NCBI GenBank assembly: GCA_051294375.1
Contig: CM119271.1
Span: forward strand, 10,006,291 to 10,070,290
Length of the DNA: 64,000 nt
Direction of reading: 5' to 3'
From: Paraspadella gotoi
Taxonomy: Eukaryota; Chaetognatha
In this document: positions 20,696-31,512 of the stretch, in pieces
Layout of the letters: each line of letters opens with the position of its first letter
How positions within the stretch are numbered: the first letter of the stretch is position 1
Notes under the pieces: model-generated
The model's input: the letters and a program-made list of their open reading frames with translations, nothing else
The model's database searches: none
What the model was told of the DNA's origin: nothing
Made by a program: the position numbers and the translations under genes

Positions 20696-23111
20696 CTACG
20701 TCACGTGATTAATAGCATTATGGGAGAATTAATCGTTAGAAGTTTCAATCCTCTCAGACAGCTTTAGCGATTCCCAAAGAAGACGCGATTCAAAGTTTTT
20801 CATTATTTATGATTGTTGCTTAATCTCATTTCAGTTCGCTTCAATCCTATTTTCGCATCCTAGATTCCAAGTCTGCTAATTATCTTCCCTACATTGTTCA
20901 ATGTTCATTGACATCGTTTTTGGAACTACATACGTTTCATGTTTTTCATCTCTGGAGACCAAACACAAAAGTGACGAGAGATTATGTCTTCCAACACCTC
21001 TCAACAATCAACCCGATTGTAGTCTAAAACTTTCACAAACCATTTGGCACACCATAAGATCTAATACTTCCCATTTGACAAAACAGTAGGGTTAAAGTGA
21101 AATAGTTTCTCGTAGTTTCTGGTGGGGCAAAATTACTTCATATTCATTCTGGAATCCGTTAACCAGGTAAGCATGGAATAAATATAAAATTACTCGTAAC
21201 ATGTAAATGTTTGGAAAAGCCCATTACAGATGATTAATGCTGGATTTCAGTAAATATCGAATAAGCATAATTTTTACTTAAGTTAAACCATAAGTTAAAC
21301 CATTTATTGTGGCAAAACATCACAAAATTCAGACAATCGGATTTAGCCATATCTTTATGATCTATCATATCTCGCCTGATCGATGGTGTGAAATGCAGTA
21401 AGGATTTCTAGTGCCAAAATCGACTGTAGCAAAACATTTAAAACACTGGTCAATTCGCTTAAAAAGAAATATATTTAGTCAAGATAAGAATCACAAATTT
21501 TGGTCTTTCACGAAAAAGATTCCAATTTCAGTAAGATGACAAAAAATCATGCAAAACAAATAATAAAAATAAAAATGAACGTAGAGTTGAATGTAAAAAA
21601 AAATTAAGACCTTTTCCCTATAATTCCAACAAATTTCTTCTCTATAATTTCTCCTCTTGCAACAAAATTTTCTTTTTTAAGAAACCAAGATTTCGGACCA
21701 CAAATGAAAATTGGACCGGTTGCTGACATCGAAATAACCATTTTCTTAATTTTATGAAGTGACATTCCTTATCTGCGGCAAAGTGCATTATGTCAATGTG
21801 CCAACTGCCGTCAGTGCAGTGTTGTAAGCGCTTAAGCATAAAAATTTAAGCGGAAAAATGCGTTATGCGAATGGCTTTTAATCGGATTTTATGGAAGACC
21901 GATTGAAAAAAAGGATATGAGATGAAATACGTAGTTGTATAAGAAGTTTTTCCATGCATTATTTGCGGTTTGTTTGCAAACTTTACATGATAGATCTACT
22001 ACAGGGAAAGATTGAAACTCAGATGACCTAATTCGTCTTGGTATTTATTGGAAATTGTACTAATGGCAATTTCAAAATCAGATAGAAAAAAAATTTAAAT
22101 TGACTCATTATTTTAAGTATTTTTTATAATAACGGCGTATATCAATCTTGCATGTTAAACCATTTAAAAATATATCATCGAGAAACACCCGTGAGGAAAA
22201 AAACTTCAGAAAACAAATCAGTTCTGAACAGAAAATAGATAATGAAGAATATCTTTTAATTTGTTTTATTTAGTTTATGGATTAGAAAAGCGACAGCTAA
22301 AAAACATACTGAGTGGTAATAAAGAAACTAACTTTAAAAGCTTCTAAAACTAACGCAAAACTATCTTCGGAGATGATTCACAGCTCAAATTGAATATTTA
22401 AAATTGATAACATTAAAAAATGAGAGATCTTCAGTCTTGGTACAGCATGCAAATTAATCAAAACCTAGTCAATTTTAAGTTTAACTCAACACTATTTTCT
22501 AAAATAAATTTAAACTAATAAGACAAAAATATTGAGATCAGCCGGTATAAATGATTTCATGCCTCAAATTATCGAAAATAGAATTTTTATTATATAGACT
22601 TTTTAGATGAAAAACCAACTTTAATAAGTCTGTCGGTGTTACTAGTAAATCTTACAAAAAGTGATCATGGCTTACATTTAATCATTTCTTCACCCTCATA
22701 TTCGCGACATATTTAAGAATTGTACGCAAACATAATCGGAATGGTAAGTATATTACTTCGCTTTTTGAAAATTATTTAAATATAATAGAATTAATATTAG
22801 ATAAATCATGTCGTTTGTATTTTTCTTTCATCTCAAGTTAGCCATAGTGCTTTAAGAAGCAAAGCAGGCTCCCAAACCAATGTCAAAACTATAAACGGTC
22901 GCGACATCAAAAAACGAAATCAACTCGTACTTTTGTTAAACATAATTGTAAGTATTAAAAAAGCGTCAAGTTAGTGTTCGTGAAGTTCGATAGGCGATTA
23001 AAAAAGAAAGGTAAGAGATCCTCTTTTTTTTTCGTCAGCTTCTCTAAAACATTTGGGATCATAAAATTCAACAGCAGTTTCATGTAGTATTCATTTTTTT
23101 TTTGGTAGGAT
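20696..23111. other. Long AT-rich intergenic stretch
   Basis: About 2.4 kb without a frame of recognisable family, the longest gene desert in the window. Short exon-like stretches with GTAAGTAT-type donors occur on the plus strand near 22740 and 22946, but I cannot link them into a coding sequence. No clear repeat or RNA gene was seen. Confidence 0.5.
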
Positions 23112-26100
23112 TCAGGATGACTGGCAAAAGATATTTTGAGCCTGAATTTGGTCGGAGCGTTGAAGACCGACGAGTTTGCAAACGCGTTTATGATTCGCCC
23201 AGTTCACGCCCTAAGGGGAAGGAGGTGATAAAGAACGATTGTACGAAAAATGTCTGGCATGATGAACCCGATCTTAATATCATCGTTACCTGGCAACTCG
23301 TATCGCAATACGAAGCGACTTTGCACCGTTTACATTTCATGAGGCGCTTCTTCTCCGCGACGGCGTCTCGCCCGCACTCGAAACAAATGAACGTAGTTTC
23401 CAGCGGAAGAACGCCACCTGCCATTTACAAATAAATATCATTTTCAATGTAATACATGAAATATAAACTAATTACTAGCATTTGAAATATTATTTCACTT
23501 TTTCTTCACAAACGCGGATTCGTAAAACAAAAAACAAAAAACAAAACATTTTTACCCGACAATCTGCTTTTCAGCAACATGGTGTTCCATCCAGTTTCTG
23601 AGAGCCCCAAGAGACGCAAGGTTCGCTCGTTGAGAACAATCGGTCCGTCGCCAAACAAGTTTTCTACGAGGAAATTTGTAAACAAATCATCGAATCCGCG
23701 AAACAGGAATAACAAAAAAAAAAAAAAAAAAGATGGATCGATCCATTTTCGACTCTCTTCACCGTGAATCTTAGCTCCCTTTTCGGTCCCGTTCTCGGCG
23801 TGACGAGGCGACGTCGCCTTGTCCATCGTCGCCGTTTTGGGATTTCGCGAGGCGGCGCCGTCTCCGAGTCCGTCGACGCCGTTGACGCCGTCTCCGAGTC
23901 CGTCGACGCCGTTGGCGACGATGGAATCGACGGCGGCGGTCACGTGACTCGTCTCGCGCGCCACTTCCTCCTCGGATCGGGATGGCGAAGTCACGTGGGG
24001 CGGAGGCGGCGTCACGCCCAACTTTTGAATCTGGGCATTGGCCTTTCGCTTTCGGCTCTGCACGCCTTCATTCTCTGCCGAAACGGGAGAAAAAATCTTT
24101 TTTTGAATATTGTAGTTTTTATGTGGAATCTCGATTTTTCGAGATTTACATTTTTCTAAGGTCATGCTTACTTTTTGTTAACTTATTAAATAGTAAATAT
24201 TCGAAAATCACTAACCTTGGTAAGCAGACGAAGATTCGACCTTCTTCGTTTTCGGCGACTTTTCTTTAATTTTTGGTTGATTGGTTGCCTTGATATAGAA
24301 ATGACTCACGTGAGAAAATCAAAATGTTACATATCTAAAGAGGTTCTACAATTTATCTACTTTGTGTATTTTTCTCTCTTTTCGTAGTTTATCTACTTTA
24401 TTTTATTTCAATTTTGTTAATACTGTTTCTAGTATTAATAAAAAAAAAATATATATATATATATTTACTTTAATCAATTTCAATGTTTTCTCCACGTTCT
24501 TACCTTCTCTCGGATGACCGGCTCCATCTTAAGCGGGCTGTCGGCCTTGAACGTGAAAGTCTCTTGCGAAGGAAGATGATCGTTTCCTCCATAAGATCCT
24601 TGGTGTTGTTCTTTTTTCGATCCGACGCCGGGAGATTTGAGGATCACTTTGGAAGGTTTGACCTCGGCGTCGAAAGCGGAGGCGGCGACAGGCTCCGCCA
24701 CGAAAGCCTTTACACCACTTCGGTCCTCCGTGCCCCGACCGACTTCGCCACCTGGTTGTGGAGCCTGCGCCAAAATTTCTTTGGCCGCCTCGATGGCTTT
24801 TTGAGCCTCGGCCGCCGCCTTCTTGGCGGTATCTAGCGCAACTATTTCCTCTTTGTCCTCCTTTGCTCTCCCAGTGGACTTCTTCGAGGCTATCTCCTTT
24901 GCTTCATTATTGTCTTCACTGATAGACGTTCGTTCTGCCTTCTTTTCAGCTTCCCTTGCAGCAGATCCAATAGGAACTGCTGTGAAAAGATCAAACGCAT
25001 CAATATCGTCGTCGTTGTCATTTAAAGCTTGTTCAGCTTCCTTTTCAGCTTCCCTCGCAGCAGATCCAATAGGAACTGCTGTGAAAAGATCAAATGCATC
25101 AATATCGTCGTCGTTGTCATTTAAAGCTTGTTCAGCTTCCTTTTCCGCCTCCCTCGCAGCAGATCCAAGAGGAACTGCTGTAAAAAGATCAAACGCATCA
25201 ATATCATTGTCATTGTCTTTTAAAACCTTTTCTGATTCTCTTTCTGCTTCTTTCTCAGCTTCTCTTGCAGCAGACCCAATAGGAACTGCTGTGAAAAGAT
25301 CAAATGCATCAACATCATCCTCATCATCACCCGTTTCTCTTTCCGCTACTTTCTCCGCTTCTCTTGCAGCAGACCCAATAGGAACTGCTGTGAAAAGATC
25401 AAATGCATCAATTTCTTCTTCACTGTTATTGGTTTCTTTTTCAGCCTTTAATTCGGCTTCTCTCGCGGCAGAACCAATTGGAACGGCAGTAAAAAGATCA
25501 AAAGCATCGATTTCGTCAACATTCTCACTGGATGCTTTCTCTGCCTCCTTCTCTGCTTCCCTAGCTGCTGACCCAATCGGGACTGCCGTGAAAAGATCAA
25601 ACGCATCAACTTCGTCTTCATTGTCATTCGACATTGTCTCTGCTTTTTTTTCAGCTTCCCTTGCAGCAGAGCCAATAGGAACCGCAGTGAAAAGATCAAA
25701 CGCGTCTATTTCATCGTCATTCTGATCCAATACTTTTCCCGCCCGTTTTCGAGCCTCACCTGCAACAGCTTTCGATCTCTCTGCCTTTTTGTCTTCGCCG
25801 CTCTTCTTCACGGTTTTCGCAGGCCGCGGAGACTTTTTCACCGACTTGGGAATTTTCTCTGCGACAGAATTATCCGTTATCGCTTGTCGCGCGAGTTCGT
25901 TGGCCCTTCGCACGTGGAACGCGGTTTCAGCGTCTTCGAAACGACGCTGCTCTGTCCAAACGCTCTGGAGGCTCAGACACGAAACTGGATCGATTTCGAC
26001 GGCCTTCTTTTTGAGATCTTTTCCCGCAACTGCATTCGCCGATTGGTCGAAGTCGTTTGAACGCTCCTTCGCACCACGCGCGCTTCCCCGCGAGCCCCAG

Positions 26101-27301
26101 TTGACATCTTTAGAGAGAGCATCATCGTATCGCGTTTGATCAAACCAAATGGATTCTTGTCTCAGGGCCGTCAACAAAAGCTCTTCGTTGGAAGTAACAG
26201 GTTTTCTTTCCTTACTACATCCGGAATAAAAGAACGGATAAGGAAGGGAACCAGCCTCTGGTTGATCTCTTGATCTTTTGATCTTCGATGGAACCGGATT
26301 CGCTTTGGCAATTGGCGAAGATTGGACCACGCGCGCGGCGTCTTTCTTTTGAGATTCCTCGCTCCTTGCAGAGAGAGAGGCGGCCAAGGCTTCCTCGTAA
26401 CGGCTGTGATCGAACCAGATAGATTCGCGGTTAAGTGGCGAGTCCGACTCGATCTTCACCCCCAACGCCCGCTGTTCCACTCGTTTAGCCTCGTTCAAAG
26501 CTTCTTCGTATCGCGGCCGCTCAAACCAGACGTTCTCATGAGCCAAACCAGATAGGATCCTCGGAGGGACAGGTCGCGTCGATGCATCATCCACGATCGG
26601 GGCCTCGCTCCGCGGAGCCTCGTTGATCGAGTGCGAGAGGGCCACCGCCAGCGCCATCTCCGCGGCCTCGTAAACGGGCCGTTTTAGCCAAACGTCGTTG
26701 CAAGTGAGACCGAGTTTTTTCGGACCCTGCAATATTATAAAATATTTTGAAAAAAGGTAATTAATACATTTTGGCCCAAGGTTTTTTTTTTTAATTTATT
26801 AGTTTTCACCCTTACCTCAGCACGATCCTGAAGATTTTCGGAACCGGAAGGATCGTCTCTGCCGTCACCACCTCCTCCTCCTCCTCCTCCTCCACCACCA
26901 CAACCCGCTCCACCCTTCTTCCCGCTCCTTTTCTCCTCTCTACTTTTCTTATCCCCTTCGCTTTTCTTAGCGTCCTTCTTCTTCTCTCCTTTCTTTCCTT
27001 TCTCCGCCTTTCCTTCGGATCGCGAGGCCTCGCTCTCGGCCGCATCGACGTTTCCGGAAGCGACCGTGGGGGAAACCGCGGCGGCTTGTGGCGAGGCTTT
27101 CTTTTTTTCCAATTTTCCCTTCTTTCCCTCTTTCTTTCTACTCTTCGCCGGCGCGGCGGCGTCGGGGCTCGTGGCCGTGGCGACGACGACCGCTGCCGCG
27201 GGACCCGGCGACGCCGCAGTCGTCCTAACCATCGGCGCTGCGTCTTCGAACGCGACACGCTTCGGCGCGACCATGGGCGGAGACGTCACGTTATCGTTCA
27301 T
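23112..27301 (-). CDS. Novel repeat protein with eEF1B-delta-like W motifs and C-terminal MYND finger
   Basis: Seven exons (26816-27301, 24504-26726, 24216-24288, 23763-24074, 23556-23663, 23290-23417, 23112-23210) fit in phase to 1142 residues. Residues 1-162 are disordered, Lys/Glu-rich, with a poly-Gly run. Residues about 170-440 hold five motifs of the form [IV]W-x4-[RV][YF]-[DE]-x-A (VWLKRPVYEAAE, VWFERPRYEEAL, IWFDHSRYEEAL, IWFDQTRYDDAL, VWTEQRRFEDAE). These resemble the W-motif of elongation factor 1B-delta, which is repeated in its long isoform. Residues about 490-765 are eight repeats with core DAFDLFTAVPIGSAAREAE. The last two exons make a complete MYND zinc finger (CFEC, KCKRC, YCDTSC, then W-A-N-H-K-R-V-C). 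No eEF1B exchange domain is seen. The combination is one I do not know. Confidence 0.85.
24940..25735 (-). repeat. Eight tandem 99-bp coding repeats (33 residues each)
   Basis: The unit phase markers are at 24973, 25072, 25171, 25282, 25381, 25480, 25579 and 25678: seven spacings of which six are 99 bp and one 111 bp. Every spacing is a multiple of three. The two copies nearest 24970-25170 are almost identical in DNA, pointing to recent duplication, while the upstream copies differ mostly at third positions. The protein core is kept; only the acidic linker (for example DNDDDI) varies. Confidence 0.95.
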
Positions 27302-28130
27302 TTTAATCTGAGATTTTTGGCGAAATCGAAGCGGAATATTTGTTATTAAAAACAGATTTACCGTAGCCCCGAAATATTAGATTATGTTGTAGACAACAGT
27401 CGTACGAGCCCTCTTTTCCGTGTGTGATCCAATGAACGTTAAAAAAATCAATACCAAGATCTCGCAAAACGCGCAGATTTTTGTAAGGTTATGCGGGCTC
27501 CTCTGGGTTTTGGGAATGAGCCAGAGAGAAATTAGATTTAGTCGTTGGTTTTTTGTCATTCCTCAGTAGGATTTTTTTCTCCCAAATTTATTTAAAAAAA
27601 AAAAAAACAAGAAAAAATTCGTACGTCATTTAAAATTGTAGTAGCAGTAGTGGTTGTTTTTTCTGTTTTGTTTGGTTTTCGTCTTCGGTTTTTCATCTTC
27701 CGTTTTCATTCTACGATAGTATCATATTCAGCAGTATTTTTAAGCGATTTTTTTCATAATTGTGTCTTTAATTTATTCGTCATTGCATTTATTTTGGCAT
27801 TTACCTTACAATAAATATAGGTTTATTATTGTTTAAAACTTAAAAGGGAATAAAGTTATTTTTAATTTAAAAGTATTCAAGATTATAAAAAGCTTTTTGA
27901 GAAAATTAAGAGATTAACAATTGATGTATGATCTGGCAATAAAAAAAAAATAAAAGAGTCAGTTTTTAATCGTCGCCGAGTTGAGTCCTTAAAACGGACG
28001 AGCGACATCGGTGATTGATACTTTTTTCTCAACAAATTTTATATTTTATAATTTTTATTATAATTTTATATCTCCCTAAAATTATTCTATAAACCACAAA
28101 GAATTCCCCCCCCTCCTGCCTTGGACTTAC
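27302..28130. other. AT-rich region between MYND gene and next gene
   Basis: The last exon of the upstream unassigned gene probably lies in 27960-28020, where a short GC-richer stretch ends in a stop after G-D-D in one frame. The rest (27302-27950) is AT-rich with A-runs and holds no recognisable coding or RNA element. Confidence 0.4.
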
Positions 28131-28938
28131 CTCTCCGTCTGTGGTCGAGACCGAAGGTTGCATCCGCAGTTCGAGGAGCGGGACGTCGGAGGTCGAGGCT
28201 GGTTCCGGCTGCACCATGGAATGGTCGACGTGGACGAAATCATCCTGTAACCAGAAAAAAAAAAGCATCATCCCATTCTTAATCTTATGTTTGAGGTATT
28301 TCCTAATACAATAGTTAACCTCTACTCCAAAATATTAAACCAACAAAACAACCCACACGAACGCTCACCTTCGATCCCGAGGAATCGTTTCGTCCTAATT
28401 CGCCCGCCGAAATATCGTCCCCGCTAGCGACGTCCGCGTCCGGCGTCCCGGCCGACATTCCGAACACGGCCGAATCCGTCGCCGGAGTTACCAAATCCTC
28501 TGTTAGTTTCGCAAAGAAGAGCACCGAATTTAAATTCTCAAATTAAAACCAGAAGGGCAACCACAACAACCAAAGCAACAACTCACCAGTGGCGTCCTCG
28601 CGATTCGCGGTCCGGTCGGTGAATTTCGCCGAAGACTCGTTGGAATCGGTGGCGATCCCGTTGCTTAGCAACGAGTCGTTGAGATCCTCGTCGTCGATGG
28701 GCGACGGCGTCGAGGCGGCGATGGGCGGCGGAAGCGACGATGTCGCCGCCGCGGCCGGGATTGAAGCGTCGGTCTTGGGTTTGGGCTTTTTAGGGGAGCG
28801 AAGTCCCGCTTGGATCTTCGAGGAGAGGGCTGAAAAGTGATGGGGGGGGGGAGGGTCGGGGTGAGTGAGAGATCCAAGTGAGTGGGCAATGTCAGGGAGA
28901 AACCTTCGCGAAGATTGATCATAAGAACGTCTATTCAT
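28131..28938 (-). CDS. Unassigned Ser/Asp-rich protein, incomplete model
   Basis: Three exons join with matching phases: 28587-28938, 28369-28499, 28131-28244 (199 codons so far). The 3' exon is unresolved. Composition is low-complexity: a Lys/Pro segment (SPKKPKPKTD), Pro/Ser/Thr runs, then DDEDLNDSLLSNGIATDSN and DDFVHVDHSMVQ. The DDFVHV segment fits an LC3-interacting (LIR) pattern of acid followed by F-x-x-V, as in ATG13, but no HORMA domain is seen, so this is only a resemblance. The first exon may instead start at a strong acceptor near 28830 (a C-run then TTTTCAG), with a further exon upstream. Function is unknown. Confidence 0.5.
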
Positions 28939-29141
28939 TTTGAATATTCAATGAATGAATGAATATTATTCATTCAGTTACAAATGAAACATTTGGCTAA
29001 GGGATTGATTGATCGATCGATATTTATTTTCCATTACCTTTCATTGCCTTACAAGGTCATTAGCTAAACAGACACGACTATTTATCATACGGAGTCAAGG
29101 GATACGCTAAAAACCCAAACGTTTATCAAAACTTTGTGTCC

Positions 29142-29161
29142 AACACACACACACACACACA

Positions 29162-29228
<67 letters not shown>
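29142..29228. repeat. (CA)n microsatellite
   Basis: About 43 CA dinucleotides with one CC interruption near 29168. It begins 6 bp after the stop codon at 29235-29237 (transcript sense), so it lies in the 3' UTR or flank of the next gene and reads as (TG)n in its RNA. Confidence 0.97.
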
Positions 29229-29229
<1 letters not shown>

Positions 29230-29234
29230 GGATC

Positions 29235-31184
29235 CTATGGACGCGACCCGCTAAAGAAGCTGGTTGGCTTTGACTTGGCGGCGACGGCGATCTCCTTCTG
29301 CTCCTTTTTCGTCGACGAAGGAAGGAAGAGAGAAACGGAAGCCGCGTTCATCTTCGATTCCACGATGGGACTTTGGAACAGAGTCCAGTGATATCCTCTG
29401 AGAAAAAGAAAGAGAAAGGCAAATGATAAGTTTCGACTTTGGAACAGAGTCCAGTGATATCCTCTGAGAAAAAGAAAGAGAAAAGGCAAAGGATTGGATT
29501 TCGATTTAGGAAATTGCATAAGCAAAAGAGATGGAGAGGAAAGTTACCTGCCGGGAACCTCGTGCTTCCCCGCCAATCGAATGGGTTGCATCGTTAGAAA
29601 ATGAGGATAATTGAGATAATCCAGAGCCAGATCGCACATCATTTTCATACCTGCGAATTAATTGGGTAATTTCATTTTAAATGATTTTAGTATTCGACCC
29701 GAAATATCTTTTTCTCGATCTTTCACCGATGGAAAAATAAATTCCATTCATCGATTTCAATGATTTCAAGCAAGCAGAGGTAAAATACATTTTTCCCGCC
29801 ACGAAGGATCGTTACCGTCGTCGTCCTTAGACCCCGTGACGTAGAGGACGCTGGCGACGGGGAGCATGGCGACGTGATCGCCCTTCACCTTCAGCTTCTT
29901 AATCGTCTCGGGGAGGCAGATCAAAGAGGCGCTCAGCTCGTCGGGAAGTTTGGCGCGGTACAGCGAGGTTCCCTGGAAAGGGGGCGCTCATTAGTTTATG
30001 GTCTTTGACTCGACCTCACTCTCCCCATCTCCAGTCCTCACCTGGACGGGCTTTTCCCACGCCTTCTTGATATTCCCCATTTCGAGAATCCTGGTCTTGA
30101 GATTCGATCGCGCCTCCTTCAAGGCGTCGAGGCCGAAGTTGTTCCTCCACTCGGTCACCTCCTCCTTCGTCACGTAGCGACGGAACTTGCCGTAGTTCAG
30201 CGCCAGAGTCAGGGCCACGAGCTCCGTCACGCTCTCTATCGGATCCTTTTGAGGATAGAAAACAAAAAAACCGTTGAACAAATGAAGAGCTCGGAAAAAA
30301 GATATAAACAAATGGCCCGTGCCTGGAAGATTGTCTCCTTGCAGCCGTGAGATATCATGGTGTCCTGGTAGGACTCGAACCATTGGGGAGTTTTGACCAT
30401 CGGGTAGAGTTGTTTGAGATCGGCGGCGTCGACGGTCATGGCCGGTTGAGAGTAGAACGTCAGTCCGTCGGTGGAATCGTTGATGATCTCTTTCACCTTG
30501 GAGGTTAAAAAGGTTTTTTTCATTGGAATCTCTTTCATTCTCTTTCTCTCTCAATTTTCCGCACCCATGAACACGAAGACGTCAGACCCATCTCCGCGAG
30601 AGTTATCTCTCAAAAAACATGATTTATTTGGTTTTCGAAAAAAAAAAATTAAACAAAAACAAGTAAAAATAAGAATCGATAGGGTAGAGAATAGTTTGTC
30701 TAATAGAGACGGAATCTATGAGGGAATTGTGTCGAGAATTGTGATCAATCATTCCATGGTTGGAGCTAGACTTTCTGCCACGCCTTTACTCTCAATCATT
30801 ACCCGCAGGATTCGCCCCATAACAATTGACCGACAGGAAAGTTGAGAAAGACGATACTAATCCGCTCACCTTTTCCAAATTAATGTCGGCGCCGTAGGAG
30901 AGCATGCATTGGTAGCGATTCTGCAAGTACATCTTGCCGATATTCTCGGGATTGAGCTTGTTCTTGAAGAGGATGCAAAAGTTGTCGTGATCGAGTTCGA
31001 AGTCGAACTTATCGCCGTAGGACTCGTTGACGGAGGCCAGCGCCATCTCGGCGAACTGCGGTCGCAACAGAAAAGGGGCGGAGGAAGCGGGGGACGCCAT
31101 TGGGGCGGCGGAGGCGTTGGCGGAGCGGGGATGCGAGACGGGGAACGGCGGTTCTGGTTGAGACGAACTGCAGGAGCACCCCAT
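29235..31184 (-). CDS. Unknown-family protein with N-terminal lipid-anchor motif
   Basis: Six exons (30870-31184, 30323-30496, 30042-30245, 29816-29972, 29548-29650, 29235-29397) give 371 residues. The true start is ATG 31182-31184, giving M-G-C-S-C-S-S-S, a classic N-myristoylation plus palmitoylation context. The body (about residues 35-310) is well ordered, with FDFELDHDNFCILFKNKLNP, YLQNRYQCMLSYGADINLEK, DPIESVTELVALTLALNYGK and GDHVAMLPVASVLYVTGS. A distant link to the bacterial DUF1444 group crossed my mind but I cannot support it. Intron 2 has a GC donor (CAG|GCACGG), the only way I found to keep the frame. The last acceptor is duplicated (separate entry). Expected at a membrane's cytosolic face; function unknown. 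Confidence 0.75.
29368..29480 (-). repeat. 66-bp tandem duplication of a splice acceptor
   Basis: Two copies of an intron-exon boundary, with acceptors at 29398 and 29464, lie 66 bp apart. Each has the T/C tract, CAG and exon start coding for G-Y-H-W-T-L-F-Q-S. Because 66 is a multiple of three and the intervening sequence is open, use of the upstream copy would insert 22 residues without changing frame. Confidence 0.9.
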
Positions 31185-31512
31185 CAACCGGGCGCCGAGT
31201 AAGGGGGCGAGATGGAAGCGGGGAAGCGGCGACGAGGGAGGGAGAGAAAATTTTGTGTAAAGGATGAAGAGATTAAATAATTTGGGTTTTTTGCCGCTGC
31301 GGATTTTTTTTTGGTCGAGTTTTTTTTTATGCTTTGAGGTAAATTTAGCGGATTCAAAAACGAATTGGAATGTGTTAACCTCGAAAAAAAAAACTAGAAA
31401 ACAACAAAAGGGGCAAATTTAATCGTTAGAGATCACAATCGAACGAATATAATTCAAAAACAGACGTGATGAAATGTAAAACAGTCGGAAAAAAAAACGT
31501 CACACAAGCCCG
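31185..31512. other. Intergenic, lipid-anchor gene to FARS2
   Basis: This 328-bp spacer is GC-richer next to the 31184 start codon, then A/T-rich with T and A runs at 31300-31400. No coding or RNA element is recognised. Confidence 0.6.

Noticed and set aside
20901-21839. Short frames in the long AT-rich gap
   Set aside because: Composition is intergenic, with no family resemblance and no consistent splice partners.
24823-25725. 300-codon plus-strand Ser/Ala repeat frame
   Set aside because: It is the exact antisense of the eight-unit coding array; the minus-strand frame has spliced exons and a MYND finger.
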